64,000 bases of DNA. It comes from Robiginitalea sp. SC105 (GTDB taxonomy: Bacteria > Bacteroidota > Bacteroidia > Flavobacteriales > Flavobacteriaceae). The first letter of the stretch is position 1. Every line of letters starts with the position of its first letter. The translations under genes were made by a program, and so were the position numbers. The stretch spans positions 1,550,268-1,614,267 of the forward strand of contig NZ_JACLZF010000001.1 of assembly GCF_014243345.1 (NCBI RefSeq), read 5' to 3'. The notes under the pieces were generated by a model. That model was not told the DNA's origin, searched no databases, and worked only from the letters and a program-made list of their open reading frames with translations. Of the stretch, positions 44,801 through 54,081 are shown piece by piece.

Positions 44801-45461
44801 CGGTTGGTTTTGGAACGGTTGCAATACAAGTATGGGCTCCGCGGACCTTCTGGTTCAGCTGGGCGGTTACGACACTGCGCAGCGGCAGGATGACATCGAC
44901 CCGCGACCCGAATTTGATAAAACCGGAATCCTCCCCCTGCTGGACGCTTTCATCCTCTTCCGCATAATTCACAATGCGGCGGGCCATGGCCCCGGCAATT
45001 TGCCGGTACATGATCTCCCCGAATTTCGGGGTCCGGATCACCACCGTGGTGCGTTCGTTTTCCTCGCTCGATTTCGGGTGCCAGGCCACCAGGTACTTGC
45101 CGGGGTGGTATTTGGAATAGGTGATTACCCCGCTGGCGGGATACCGGGTTACGTGGACATTCACCGGGGACATGAAGATAGAGATTTGTATCCGCCGGTC
45201 CCGGAAATACTCTTTTTCCTCGATCTCCTCGATAACGACCACCTTCCCGTCTACCGGTGCCAGGATCTCATCGAAATTTTTTGGGGCGACCCGTTTGGGG
45301 TTGCGGAAAAACTGGAGGATCAGCACCAGGCAGATGATGGCCGCCAGCTGCAACCCGATCCGCAGGGCCTCGCCGGGCACATAGTATTCTGCGGCAAAGA
45401 CCAGCCCGGCACAGAGTGCGAAGGTGATCAGGATGATCCGTTGTCCTTCCTTATGAAACAT
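44790..45461 (-). CDS. psd: Phosphatidylserine decarboxylase
   Basis: 223 aa, the short soluble-length class. One or two N-terminal membrane helices (IILITFALCAGLVFAAEYY, GLQLAAIICLVLILQFF), then FFRNPKR, ILAPVDGKVVVIEEI, ISIFMSPVNVHVTRYPASG and the self-cleavage site FIKFGSRVDVILP, where the Ser of GS becomes the pyruvoyl group. It converts phosphatidylserine to phosphatidylethanolamine. Starts 11 bp inside the cdsA gene. Confidence 0.95.
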   Translation of the reverse strand: MFHKEGQRIILITFALCAGLVFAAEYYVPGEALRIGLQLAAIICLVLILQFFRNPKRVAPKNFDEILAPVDGKVVVIEEIEEKEYFRDRRIQISIFMSPVNVHVTRYPASGVITYSKYHPGKYLVAWHPKSSEENERTTVVIRTPKFGEIMYRQIAGAMARRIVNYAEEDESVQQGEDSGFIKFGSRVDVILPLRSVVTAQLNQKVRGAHTCIATVPKPTDDQ

Positions 45462-46254
45462 AGCTCAGTATTATTAATGTCAAATATGCGAAAGGTGCGG
45501 CAAATACCAAACTGTCCAACCGGTCCAGCATGCCGCCGTGTCCCGGGAGGATGGCGCCGCTGTCCTTGATGCCGGCCACCCGCTTGAGCCGGGATTCGAT
45601 CAGGTCCCCATAGGTCCCCATCCCTACCAGGACCATGCCGAGCAGCACCCATTCCCGGGTATGGAGGACCGGTGTCAGCCAACCCAGCAGGGCCGCGGCA
45701 CCCAGCCCGAAGACCATCCCGCCGAGGGAGCCTTCGATGGTTTTTTTTGGGGAAACCGACGGAAACAGCTTGTTCCGCCCCAGGGTTTTCCCCACCAGGT
45801 AGGCAAAGGAATCATTGACCCAGATAATGATAAAGATCCCCATGATGAGGTATTTGGCAAACACGTCGTCCTTGTAGGGGATCATCGTCAGGAAGATACA
45901 ACCTCCCCCGATATAAAACAGGCCTACCAGGAATTTCTGGAGGCTGGTGAAGGGTTTTTTCCGGTTGCTGTAAAGCCAGGCGATAAGCGTCATATTGACT
46001 GCCAGTGTCAGCAGGAGCAGCATCTGGATGAGCATGGGGTCGCGGGTGAGGTAGATAAAGACCCACCAGAGCCCCAGGTAGGCGATAAAGATGTAATAGC
46101 CGTGAAGCAATACCAGCCGCTTGTATTCATAGAGGCAGGCCAGCCCGAAAACCATGAACAGGAAATCGAAGGCATCCGAGCTGAGGAAAATGGCCGAGAG
46201 CAGGAGCAACACGTAAAGGGCGCCTGTTATCAGGCGTCTGAATACTTCCCTCAT
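45451..46254 (-). CDS. cdsA: Phosphatidate cytidylyltransferase
   Basis: 267 aa with about eight membrane helices. Signatures: NDSFAYLVGKTLGRNKLFPSVSPKKTIEGSLGG and the C-terminal GDLIESRLKRVAGIKDSGAILPGHGGMLDRLDSLVFAAP, the CDP-diglyceride synthase pattern with catalytic aspartates. It makes CDP-diacylglycerol from phosphatidate and CTP, the precursor for psd's substrate. It follows the LUD gene by 2 bp and overlaps psd. Confidence 0.97.
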   Translation of the reverse strand: MREVFRRLITGALYVLLLLSAIFLSSDAFDFLFMVFGLACLYEYKRLVLLHGYYIFIAYLGLWWVFIYLTRDPMLIQMLLLLTLAVNMTLIAWLYSNRKKPFTSLQKFLVGLFYIGGGCIFLTMIPYKDDVFAKYLIMGIFIIIWVNDSFAYLVGKTLGRNKLFPSVSPKKTIEGSLGGMVFGLGAAALLGWLTPVLHTREWVLLGMVLVGMGTYGDLIESRLKRVAGIKDSGAILPGHGGMLDRLDSLVFAAPFAYLTLIILSYVS

Positions 46255-46256
46255 GG

Positions 46257-46871
46257 CTACAGGTCCTCCAGTAATAGCAGGTACAGGTGTTTGGAACTGC
46301 TGCCGTATGTCAGGAAGTCCTTGGAGTTCTCAGTGGTCGGCTGAAAGTGTTTCAGGGTGGTGATGTTCGCCGGGATCCGGTCCTTGTACTTCTTCTTTAT
46401 GATTTTAAGCCCTTCCCCGATAGATTCCACCAGCTGGCTGGTAGTCGCAAATACGATGATGTTTTCCGGGAGTTCGTTGAGCTTTTTCTCCATCAACTGG
46501 TTGGAGCATACCAGAATGGACCCGTTCTGGGCGACCAGGTGTTCGCAGGTGGTAAAAAAGACGCTGCTTTGCGAACTTTTCTGCGAGAAGCGCAGGTTTT
46601 CGCGATTGAACCGCTCTTCGAGGGCGGGGTTCATCACAAAAAAGGATTCCTGCTGCCACTGGTTTTCTGCGACGATGTTTTTCAGGGCTTCCCGGACCTC
46701 TTCGAAATTGTCGCAGTAGATGAACTTGCCACCGTTCTTTTTGAACTGGATGGTAAACTTTTCGTCTACGGGGATTTTCAGGTCGGGCATGTGCACACCA
46801 CGGGTCTGAACCGTTTCCTTGGAACGCTTCTTTTTCTTTCCTCCGCCGAAAAGCTTGTCAAAAAGCCCCAT
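46257..46871 (-). CDS. LUD domain (LutC/YkgG-like) protein
   Basis: 204 aa. A short basic N-terminus (GLFDKLFGGGKKKKRSK) is followed by a Rossmann-like domain with KFIYCDNFEEVREALKNI, CEHLVAQNGSILVCSN, ENIIVFATTSQLVESIGEGLKII and a C-terminal YGSSSKHLYLLLLEDL. This fits the LUD/LutC family, where some members take part in lactate oxidation; no lutA or lutB is nearby. Its fixed place between ftsH and cdsA in Flavobacteriia, as I recall it, suggests a different role. Confidence 0.82.
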   Translation of the reverse strand: MGLFDKLFGGGKKKKRSKETVQTRGVHMPDLKIPVDEKFTIQFKKNGGKFIYCDNFEEVREALKNIVAENQWQQESFFVMNPALEERFNRENLRFSQKSSQSSVFFTTCEHLVAQNGSILVCSNQLMEKKLNELPENIIVFATTSQLVESIGEGLKIIKKKYKDRIPANITTLKHFQPTTENSKDFLTYGSSSKHLYLLLLEDL

Positions 46872-46919
46872 ATATTCTTATTGGTTACCAGGCATCGCGC
46901 CATTCACCAGGCACAACCG

Positions 46920-48977
46920 TCAATTTTCTTTCTCAACGGTCTTTTCTTCTTCCTCCGGTGAATCGGGCTTTTCCTCCCCTTTTACCGGATCCTGTGCCTT
47001 GGAGGTGTCCCCGTCTTTCGAGGGGGTTTCATCCAGGGTTTTTTCCTGGCCGAGTTTATCGAACTTTTCGAACGGGCGCTTGCCGAAGATTTTTTCCAAA
47101 TCCTCCTTAAAGATAACTTCTTTGTCCAATAATCTTTCCGCCAGCTCAATTAATTTGTCCTTGTTTTCCCGGAGAACGATAATTGCCCGCTTGTATTGAT
47201 CTTCTATGATCTTGGAAATCTCCTGGTCGATTTTCCGGGCGGTTTCCTCGCTGTAGGGCTTGGTGAAACCGTATTCGTTCTGTCCGGAGGAATCGTAGTA
47301 CGTGAGGTTCCCAATGGCGTCGTTGAGCCCGTAGATGGTGACCATGGCCCGGGCCTGTTTGGTGACCTTTTCCAGGTCGCTCAGGGCACCGGTGGAGATC
47401 TTGTCAAAGATCACCTTTTCGGCGGCCCTGCCGCCCAGGGTGGCGCACATTTCGTCCAGCATCTGTTCCGGGCGGACCAGCAGGCGCTCCTCCGGCAGGT
47501 ACCAGGCCGCTCCGAGCGACTGGCCCCTGGGGACAATGGTTACCTTGACAAGGGGGGCGGCGTGTTCGAGCATCCAGCTCACCGTGGCATGCCCGGCCTC
47601 GTGGTAGGCAATCGTCTTTTTCTCCTCGGGGGTAATGATCTTGTTTTTCTTCTCCAGGCCGCCTACAATCCGGTCAACCGCATCCAGGAAATCCTGTTTG
47701 GTAACCGCCTTGCGTTCCTTGCGCGCGGCAATCAGGGCTGCCTCGTTGCAGACATTCGCGATGTCCGCCCCTGAAAACCCGGGGGTCTGCCGGGCCAGGA
47801 AATCCAGGTCCAGGGTTTCCGCCGTTTTGATCGGGCGCAGGTGCACCTCGAAGATTTCCTTGCGTTCCCGGATGTCCGGGAGGTCCACGTAGATCTGCCG
47901 GTCAAACCGTCCGGCCCGCATCAGGGCCTTGTCCAGGACATCTGCCCGGTTGGTGGCAGCCAGCACGATGACGTTTGTATTAGTGCCAAAGCCGTCCATT
48001 TCCGTAAGGAGCTGGTTGAGGGTGTTTTCCCGCTCGTCGTTGGATCCCGTAAAATTGTTCTTCCCACGGGCACGGCCGATGGCATCGATCTCGTCGATGA
48101 AAATAATGGCCGGGGACTTGTCTTTTGCCTGCTTGAACAGGTCGCGTACCCGGGAGGCACCGACCCCGACAAACATCTCCACAAAATCCGATCCGGACAA
48201 TGAGAAAAAGGGCACTTTTGCCTCTCCGGCAACGGCCTTCGCCAAAAGGGTTTTCCCGGTTCCGGGGGGGCCGACGAGCAGGGCGCCCTTCGGGATCTTA
48301 CCACCCAGGGAGGTGTATTTATCCGGGTTCTTGAGGAACTCCACGATTTCCTCCACTTCCTCTTTGGCACCTTCCAGGCCGGCCACATCCTTGAAGGAGG
48401 TCCGGGTGTCCGTCTTTTCGTCGAAGAGCTTTGCCTTGGATTTGCCGATATTGAAGATCTGGCCGCCTGCCCCGCCGCCTGCCCCGCCGGACATGCGCCG
48501 CATCAGGTAGATCCAGATGCCGATAATCAGCACAAAGGGGAGGATGGTCAGCAGGAGTTCCATGAACACGTTGGACTCCGTGTCGTAGTCCACCACAGTA
48601 TCCAGGTTGTTCTCCTGTTTGATCTTTTTGATGTCGTTCTCAAAATTCTGCAGGTCTCCGTAATCCAGCACATACTGGGGCACACTGCCCGAACTCAGGG
48701 AAAAGGGCTGGTCCGAAACGTCGCGGTGCACGTCCTTGGTCATGGCTTCCTCGGTAAGGAATACCTTGGCCTGTCGCGTGTTGGTGATGATCAGGATCTT
48801 ATTTATATCCCCATTGCGGAGGAATTCCTGCAGTTCTGAAGTGGTGGTCTTGCTGGTAGGGGACAGGCTGTCGCTTCCGAAAAATTGGAAACCAATCAGG
48901 AATACGATAATCAGTCCGTATATCCACCAGGAGCTAAAACGCGGCTTCTTCTGGGGGGTTTTATTGTCTTTTGCCAT
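46920..48977 (-). CDS. ftsH: ATP-dependent zinc metalloprotease FtsH
   Basis: 685 aa. Two membrane helices (residues ~15-35 and ~145-165) around a periplasmic domain; a Gly-rich [17 protein letters not shown] linker; AAA domain with Walker A GPPGTGKT (236-243), Walker [12 protein letters not shown] and the SRH region; protease HEAGH at 459-463. The acidic Lys/Glu-rich tail after residue ~645 is longer than in E. coli. It degrades membrane and misfolded proteins. It follows rsfS by 6 bp. Confidence 0.98.
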   Translation of the reverse strand: MAKDNKTPQKKPRFSSWWIYGLIIVFLIGFQFFGSDSLSPTSKTTTSELQEFLRNGDINKILIITNTRQAKVFLTEEAMTKDVHRDVSDQPFSLSSGSVPQYVLDYGDLQNFENDIKKIKQENNLDTVVDYDTESNVFMELLLTILPFVLIIGIWIYLMRRMSGGAGGGAGGQIFNIGKSKAKLFDEKTDTRTSFKDVAGLEGAKEEVEEIVEFLKNPDKYTSLGGKIPKGALLVGPPGTGKTLLAKAVAGEAKVPFFSLSGSDFVEMFVGVGASRVRDLFKQAKDKSPAIIFIDEIDAIGRARGKNNFTGSNDERENTLNQLLTEMDGFGTNTNVIVLAATNRADVLDKALMRAGRFDRQIYVDLPDIRERKEIFEVHLRPIKTAETLDLDFLARQTPGFSGADIANVCNEAALIAARKERKAVTKQDFLDAVDRIVGGLEKKNKIITPEEKKTIAYHEAGHATVSWMLEHAAPLVKVTIVPRGQSLGAAWYLPEERLLVRPEQMLDEMCATLGGRAAEKVIFDKISTGALSDLEKVTKQARAMVTIYGLNDAIGNLTYYDSSGQNEYGFTKPYSEETARKIDQEISKIIEDQYKRAIIVLRENKDKLIELAERLLDKEVIFKEDLEKIFGKRPFEKFDKLGQEKTLDETPSKDGDTSKAQDPVKGEEKPDSPEEEEKTVEKEN

Positions 48978-48983
48978 TTTCTT

Positions 48984-49358
48984 TTAATTATAGCTGCTTT
49001 CGACGAGCGTCACTTCGGCATCTCCCCAAAGTCCCTCAATATCGTAATATTCCCGTACGTGTTTCTGAAATACGTGCACGACAACATTCACATAGTCGAT
49101 CAGCACCCATTCGGCGTTCTCCGACCCCTCTACGTGCCAGGGCTTGTCATTAATAGCTTTGCTAACAGTTTTCTGGACGGAATTTACGATTGCATTGACA
49201 TGGGTGTTGGAGGTCCCGTTGCAAATCACGAAGTAATCGCAAACGGTGTTGTCAATGGCCCGTAAATCAAGTAGGTTAATGTCTAATCCTTTTACTTCTT
49301 CTATTCCATGTAAAATTAAGGCAATCAATTCATCTGCACTTGCTTTCCTTTTCTGCAT
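48984..49358 (-). CDS. rsfS: Ribosomal silencing factor RsfS
   Basis: 124 aa. Signature: LRAIDNTVCDYFVICNGTSNTHVNAIVNSVQKTV and WHVEGSENAEWVLIDYVNVVVHVFQKHVREYYDIEGLWGDAE, the Iojap/RsfS fold that binds uL14 and blocks subunit joining. TAACTTTG (minus 49386-49379) is an exact -7 element 20 bp upstream. First gene of the six-cistron minus-strand operon ending with ACBP, and divergent from birA. Confidence 0.96.
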   Translation of the reverse strand: MQKRKASADELIALILHGIEEVKGLDINLLDLRAIDNTVCDYFVICNGTSNTHVNAIVNSVQKTVSKAINDKPWHVEGSENAEWVLIDYVNVVVHVFQKHVREYYDIEGLWGDAEVTLVESSYN

Positions 49359-49446
49359 CCAAAAGTTTTAGGTTTCTACAAAGTTATTATTTTTTTGTTT
49401 TTTAGGGCACTGTTTTTAACATAAGCTTCACGGCCCAAACTGCCTC

Positions 49447-50178
49447 ATGTACCGGATCAAACTTAGTGCCACAGATTCCACCAACGCCCATCTGAAACGA
49501 TTGATGCAGGAAAGGGATTTGCCGGACGGCACCCTGGTTGCCGCTGCCGTCCAGACCCGGGGCCGGGGCCAGCCGGGGGCGGGATGGATATCGGAGCGGG
49601 ATAAAAACTTAACCTTCAGCTTGTTAAAGCTATTCCAGGCCCTGCCTGCCCGGGAACACTTCCGGTTGAATATGTGCGTGTCCCTGGCCATTGCCCAGGT
49701 ACTCGATGCCCTGGAAATCCCGGAAATTACTGTAAAATGGCCAAACGACATTCTGTCAGGCCGGTTCAAGGTCTGCGGTATCCTGATCGAGAATTCCCTG
49801 CAGGGGGATCGGATCGCCCACAGTATTATCGGGATCGGCCTGAATGTGAACCAGACGACCTTCCCGGGTTTGCCCTCGGCTTCGTCCCTATGTCTGAGGG
49901 CCGGGAAGCCCTTTGATACCGGGGACGTCCTGGATGCGCTGGAGGGGAAATTGCTGGAATCCCTGCGGGACCCGGCTTCCAGGCCACTTGAATCCATCCG
50001 CAGGCAGTATGAGTCACGGCTTTTCCTCAAGGACCAGCCCGGGATTTTCAGTTCAGGGGCGGAAAGGGAATTTGAAGGGATCATTCGCGGTGTCGGGCCA
50101 CAAGGAAGGCTGCGCGTCGAACGCCGGGGCCTGGGGATCCGAACCTATGATTTCCGCGAAATCCGGATGCATTACTAG
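49447..50178 (+). CDS. birA: Biotin-[acetyl-CoA-carboxylase] ligase
   Basis: 243 aa, catalytic domain without the N-terminal HTH, so no repressor role. Motifs: TDSTNAHLKRL, the biotinyl-AMP loop TRGRGQPGAGWIS, VKWPNDILS with the catalytic lysine, and GLNVNQTTFP. The C-terminal ~55 residues form the SH3-like cap. It biotinylates acetyl-CoA and other biotin carboxylases. Starts 88 bp from rsfS in the opposite direction. Confidence 0.96.
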   Translation: MYRIKLSATDSTNAHLKRLMQERDLPDGTLVAAAVQTRGRGQPGAGWISERDKNLTFSLLKLFQALPAREHFRLNMCVSLAIAQVLDALEIPEITVKWPNDILSGRFKVCGILIENSLQGDRIAHSIIGIGLNVNQTTFPGLPSASSLCLRAGKPFDTGDVLDALEGKLLESLRDPASRPLESIRRQYESRLFLKDQPGIFSSGAEREFEGIIRGVGPQGRLRVERRGLGIRTYDFREIRMHY

Positions 50179-50230
50179 GAGCCCGCCGGGGGCTGGGCGG
50201 TACGGTGAACACAAAGAGGCAAAGAGGGAC

Positions 50231-50623
50231 TCAGCTTTTCGAAAGGTTGGAACTGAGGGTGCCCAGGAAATTGGTGATGGGGCCTTTGACCATCATGGCC
50301 ATCATCGCGTTGAACTGCCCCTGGAATGTCAGCTGCACCTCGCTTTTCCCGGATCCCAAATCGCGGATATCCGCTGTGAGCGTAAAGGGGAGCTTGTCGC
50401 TGGCAGCCCCCAGCACAATGCGCTCCGGGGGGGTTTCCTCCTTGCGTTTCAGCACGATTTCGGGCATCCCTTTCAGGGCAAACCGGAAGGTATCCGGATC
50501 CAGCAATTCAAAAGTCTGAATAGTATCCGGCATGAGCCGTTCGAAATTGGAAAGGTCGCTGAGGTAGGCAAAGGCTTCCTCCTGGCTTTTGCCGAGTGGT
50601 ACGGCTGGTGATTCTAAGTGCAT
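50231..50623 (-). CDS. SRPBCC/START-like family protein
   Basis: 130 aa from ATG 50623. SQEEAFAYLSDLSNFERLMPD is the typical N-terminal helix-strand of polyketide-cyclase/START-like folds, and EVQLTFQGQFNAMMAMMVKGPITNFLGTLSSNL the C-terminal helix. It follows pyrE by 1 bp, an arrangement I recall in other Flavobacteriia. The ligand is unknown; probably a cytosolic lipid or small-molecule binder. Confidence 0.82.
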   Translation of the reverse strand: MHLESPAVPLGKSQEEAFAYLSDLSNFERLMPDTIQTFELLDPDTFRFALKGMPEIVLKRKEETPPERIVLGAASDKLPFTLTADIRDLGSGKSEVQLTFQGQFNAMMAMMVKGPITNFLGTLSSNLSKS

Positions 50624-50624
50624 G

Positions 50625-51266
50625 TCAATGGTTCCATTCCTGCGGGTTTCCCCGCCATTTTTCAAGGGTTTCCAACTGGTCGGGCTGAATGTACCCCGAT
50701 TGGGATGCCAGTTCGATCAGGTGTTCGTAATTGCTCAGGGTGTGGACCTCGATGCCCTGTGCCCTGAAATTTTCGGCAGCGATGTCAAAACCGTAGCTGA
50801 AGATCCCCAGCATCCCCAGCACTTCCAGCCCGGCCTGCTGCAGGGCGGAAATGGCGTTCAGGCTGCTTTTCCCGGTACTGATGAGGTCTTCGATGACCAC
50901 GACCCGCTGTCCGGAGGCAGCCTGCCCCTCGATCTGGTTCTGACGCCCGTGGGACTTGGGTTCCGGCCTCACATAGGCAAAGGGGAGCCCGAGTTTTTCG
51001 GCAACCAGCATCCCGATGCCGATGGCACCGGTTGCCACGCCGATAACCAGGTCCGGCCTGCCGTAGCGATCGGTGAGCTGGCGGGCCAGCTGGTCGCGGA
51101 TGTACCCCCGGATTTCCGGATGGGACAGCACAATCCTGTTATCGCAATAAATGGGGGATTTCCAACCTGAGGCCCAGGTAAAGGGATTTTCAGGTTTTAA
51201 TTTAATTGCATTAATTTGCAGTAGCAGCTCCGCGGTTTTCCGAGCCGTTTCATTTTCTAAAACCAT
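50625..51266 (-). CDS. pyrE: Orotate phosphoribosyltransferase
   Basis: 213 aa from ATG 51266. PRPP motif VVVIEDLISTGKSSLNAI; substrate contacts WKSPIYCDNRIVLSHPEIR and LPFAYVRPEPKSHGRQNQIEG. Pyrimidine synthesis: orotate + PRPP to OMP. The frame extends to 51413 but that part is antisense to the Nudix gene. The two divergent starts lie only 7 bp apart, so their promoters overlap coding sequence. Confidence 0.97.
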   Translation of the reverse strand: MVLENETARKTAELLLQINAIKLKPENPFTWASGWKSPIYCDNRIVLSHPEIRGYIRDQLARQLTDRYGRPDLVIGVATGAIGIGMLVAEKLGLPFAYVRPEPKSHGRQNQIEGQAASGQRVVVIEDLISTGKSSLNAISALQQAGLEVLGMLGIFSYGFDIAAENFRAQGIEVHTLSNYEHLIELASQSGYIQPDQLETLEKWRGNPQEWNH

Positions 51267-51273
51267 GCTGTAA

Positions 51274-51876
51274 ATGTATAAAGTTTTTGTGAATGAAAGA
51301 CCCCTGATTTTGACTGACAAAATCGTGGAGTCGGAGGAGGGCGAATACTTTATGATGAACGACGATGCCGTGCAGACAGCCGTGGAATCCCTTTCCAAGA
51401 AAAAACTGAGCAAGGCATTTATCTACCACCCCAACCTGGAGGAAATCCTGAATAAATTTGCTGCCAAGATCCCGCTCACCGTCGCCGCGGGGGGCGTGGT
51501 GACCAACCCGCAGGGAAAGGTGCTGTTTATCTACCGCAATAAAAAGTGGGACCTGCCCAAGGGAAAGATCAAGAAAAAAGAGTCCCTGGAAGAATGCGCA
51601 CTGAGGGAAGTGAAGGAGGAGACGGGCGTGAAGGGGCTGAAGATCGAGAATTTCCTGCGCACCACCTACCATGTCTTCAAGCGAAAGGGGAAATACCACC
51701 TCAAGGAGGTACACTGGTATGCGATGAAGACGGACTATGACGGGAAGCTCAAGGGGCAGAAGAGCGAGGGGATTGTCAAGGTCAAGTGGAAAGGGCCGCA
51801 GAAAATCCAGAAAGCCCTCAAGAAATCCTACATCAACATCCGGATCCTGTTCGAACCGCCGCAACCCCAGGTTTAA
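51274..51876 (+). CDS. Nudix hydrolase
   Basis: 200 aa. The Nudix box is GKIKKKESLEECALREVKEETGV (G-x5-E-x7-REVxEExG) at about residues 98-120. The N-terminal ~65 residues (MYKVFVNERPLILTDKI…) are an extra beta-domain seen in flavobacterial Nudix proteins. The C-terminus is Lys-rich and ends EPPQPQV. Nucleoside-diphosphate derivative hydrolase; substrate unknown. It converges on the M14 peptidase gene with 4 bp between stops. Confidence 0.92.
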   Translation: MYKVFVNERPLILTDKIVESEEGEYFMMNDDAVQTAVESLSKKKLSKAFIYHPNLEEILNKFAAKIPLTVAAGGVVTNPQGKVLFIYRNKKWDLPKGKIKKKESLEECALREVKEETGVKGLKIENFLRTTYHVFKRKGKYHLKEVHWYAMKTDYDGKLKGQKSEGIVKVKWKGPQKIQKALKKSYINIRILFEPPQPQV

Positions 51877-51880
51877 GATA

Positions 51881-53629
51881 CTATTCCATACGATACACCG
51901 GGTACTGCCGGTGGGCCGGTTCATAATTCGGGCTGTGCATATATAACCAGTCGAGTTGACGATAGCCCGAATCCGCGAAGCCGGGGACGGAATCCCTCAT
52001 GCGCTGAAAGGCATGCCGCAGGGTGCTGTCCGATTCCAGCAACCGGGCTGCCGTCTCTTCAAACACATAAGGTGAAAACCCTTCCTTCTGTTGTAGGACC
52101 GTATCGAAAAAGTTCCAGTTGAAAAAGGAATCGGGGGCCGCGGGCTCGAGCGTTTCCAGGATGTACCGTATCCCCGGCTGGTCCGTGGGGACCAGCAGGT
52201 CACCTGCGGCAAAAGTCCTCAGGACGGTGTCCGCGCTGACCCGGGTGGCATAGTGGGGGTAATGTCCTTCATAGGCCCGGTCATAGGTGCTGTAGTCCTC
52301 TATCCGGTAGCCGGTCACCTGCAGGGCGGTATCCTTTTCCAGTTCCCGGTACCGGATGCCGTTCCAGTCCAGGCGCTCGGAAACGGACTGCCATTGCCGG
52401 GGCACGATATAGGCTTTCGGGATCCGGATGGAATCGGCGGGCCGGAATTCGTTGTAATAGGGCACCTCAAAAGCTACAGGTCGCTCCCTGTCGTATTTCA
52501 GGCGTGGCTGCCCCGTAACCTCGCTGGGGACCATTTCGGCCGTGTACCCTTTGAAATCCAGGGTTTGGTAGCGGGTGCTGTCTACGGACCAGCCAAGGGG
52601 ATACTGCCTGCCGGCCAGCAGGGAGGAATCGGCCAGGCGGCGCTTTTCCCGCAACGCTTCCCGCTGGCGGGATACCAGACCGATCAGGCTTTCCATCACG
52701 GCATAGGTGCCTGAGACACGCTGGTCATAGGGTTTGAGCATATGCGTTTCCAGCATCATTCCCGGGGTATTCCAAAGTGCCGCATACCCCGTGGAGTAAC
52801 GGGGGTAATCCATGAACTGGCTGAATCCGGTTTCCGGGGGGCGGTTGAAGACATTGACATAGGGGGTGATGTCCCACTGCCTTTCCGCCAGGGAAGCCTC
52901 CAGGCCCAGGCGGAGGCTGTCTTCCAGGAATTCCCCCAGGGGGCTTCCCAGCTTGTTGTGCTGGGTGAACAGGTGGGTAAGGGTGTAGCTGTAATCCGCG
53001 CCATTGCTCACATGGTTGTCCAGGAAAAAATCGGGCCGCACCAGGTGGAAGATCTGCGCAAAGGTCCGGGCGTTCCGCGTATCCATTTTAAGGAAATCCC
53101 GGTTCAGGTCATAATTCCGTGCATTGCCCCTGAACCCATAGGATTCCGGGCCGTTCTGGTTGGCACGGGTGGTGCTGTTCCGCTGCAGGGCGCCCCCGAC
53201 GTTATAAACCGGAATGGTGGCGATCACAACGTTCTCAGGAGCCCTGAGGGCCCCGGTGGCAAGGTCCCGCAACAGGAGCATGCTCGCATCGATGCCGTCG
53301 CTTTCCCCGGGATGGATGCCGTTGAGGACCAGCAGTATGGCATGCTCCCTTCGAAGCCGCTCAAAGTTGAAATCCCCTTCCGGGCTGTAAGTTACCAGGT
53401 GGAGGGGCTTCCCGCTGTCGGTCATCCCCAGCGTCTGTATGTTTATTTCGGGGTATTCCCGCGCCAGGCGGATATAGAAATCAATGGTTTCGCCATAGGT
53501 CGCCGTGGTGTTTCCGTCGCCCTCCTCGAAAGGAGTGGGGTATTCGGCCTGCTGGTCGGCCACCTTTTTCTCGCAGCCGGTCAGATACAGGATACACATT
53601 GCCCAGAAACAAAAACGAACCAAACCCAT
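51881..53629 (-). CDS. M14 family zinc carboxypeptidase, lipoprotein
   Basis: 582 aa. Lipobox YLTGC (Cys at 19). Zinc ligands: HPGE in NGIHPGESDGIDASM, and the third His in FLDNHVSNGADYSYT; VYNVGGALQRN and NYDLNRDFLKMDT are M14 substrate-pocket segments, and the catalytic Glu is expected in MMLETHML. The region after ~350 is a beta-rich extension. It removes C-terminal residues from peptides at the outer membrane. TACCTTTG (minus 53662-53655) is an exact -7 element. Confidence 0.93.
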   Translation of the reverse strand: MGLVRFCFWAMCILYLTGCEKKVADQQAEYPTPFEEGDGNTTATYGETIDFYIRLAREYPEINIQTLGMTDSGKPLHLVTYSPEGDFNFERLRREHAILLVLNGIHPGESDGIDASMLLLRDLATGALRAPENVVIATIPVYNVGGALQRNSTTRANQNGPESYGFRGNARNYDLNRDFLKMDTRNARTFAQIFHLVRPDFFLDNHVSNGADYSYTLTHLFTQHNKLGSPLGEFLEDSLRLGLEASLAERQWDITPYVNVFNRPPETGFSQFMDYPRYSTGYAALWNTPGMMLETHMLKPYDQRVSGTYAVMESLIGLVSRQREALREKRRLADSSLLAGRQYPLGWSVDSTRYQTLDFKGYTAEMVPSEVTGQPRLKYDRERPVAFEVPYYNEFRPADSIRIPKAYIVPRQWQSVSERLDWNGIRYRELEKDTALQVTGYRIEDYSTYDRAYEGHYPHYATRVSADTVLRTFAAGDLLVPTDQPGIRYILETLEPAAPDSFFNWNFFDTVLQQKEGFSPYVFEETAARLLESDSTLRHAFQRMRDSVPGFADSGYRQLDWLYMHSPNYEPAHRQYPVYRME

Positions 53630-53676
53630 TGCCGCCGAATTAGAAGAATTTCGGCAAAGGTATCAAAATTTATGGC

Positions 53677-54081
53677 CTAAGCGGCACGGGTCATCTCCTG
53701 CAGGTCGCTCATTTTGATGGGTTTGTTGCGGTATTCCAACAGGTGCCTGGTGCGCGATTTAAAGCCTTCAAAGCGCTGCAGGTCGTACGGGTCGATGGAT
53801 GAGGTCACGATGTTGATCCGGATGGGCCGGGGGCAGAGCAGTTTGGTAAACGCCTCCAGAAATTGCCAGCCATCCATGATGGGCATGTTGATATCCAGGA
53901 AAATGACCTCCGGCAGGTGGCCGCCCGTTTCGATGAGCTGCTGGATCTTCTGGAAGGCCAGCTGGCCATTGGCAAAGGATTCGGTGTGTTCCGCAGCCTC
54001 CATGGCCATCAGCATTTTGCGGATGCCGAATACAGTGATCGGGTCGTCGTCAATGATGAATACGGTGTCAACTTTGTTCAT
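53677..54081 (-). CDS. Single-domain response regulator
   Basis: 134 aa from ATG 54081, only a receiver domain. Acidic pocket in VFIIDDDPIT, phospho-acceptor D63 in VIFLDINMPIMDGW, Thr/Ser in IVTSSID and Lys in YRNKPIK. No output domain, CheY- or Spo0F-like. It overlaps the PAS kinase gene by 14 bp and is its likely partner. Its target is not in the window. Confidence 0.93.
   Translation of the reverse strand: MNKVDTVFIIDDDPITVFGIRKMLMAMEAAEHTESFANGQLAFQKIQQLIETGGHLPEVIFLDINMPIMDGWQFLEAFTKLLCPRPIRINIVTSSIDPYDLQRFEGFKSRTRHLLEYRNKPIKMSDLQEMTRAA

Noticed and set aside
46257-46871. LUD protein as part of a lactate-utilisation (lutABC) operon
   Set aside because: No lutA or lutB in the vicinity; the neighbours are ftsH and cdsA.
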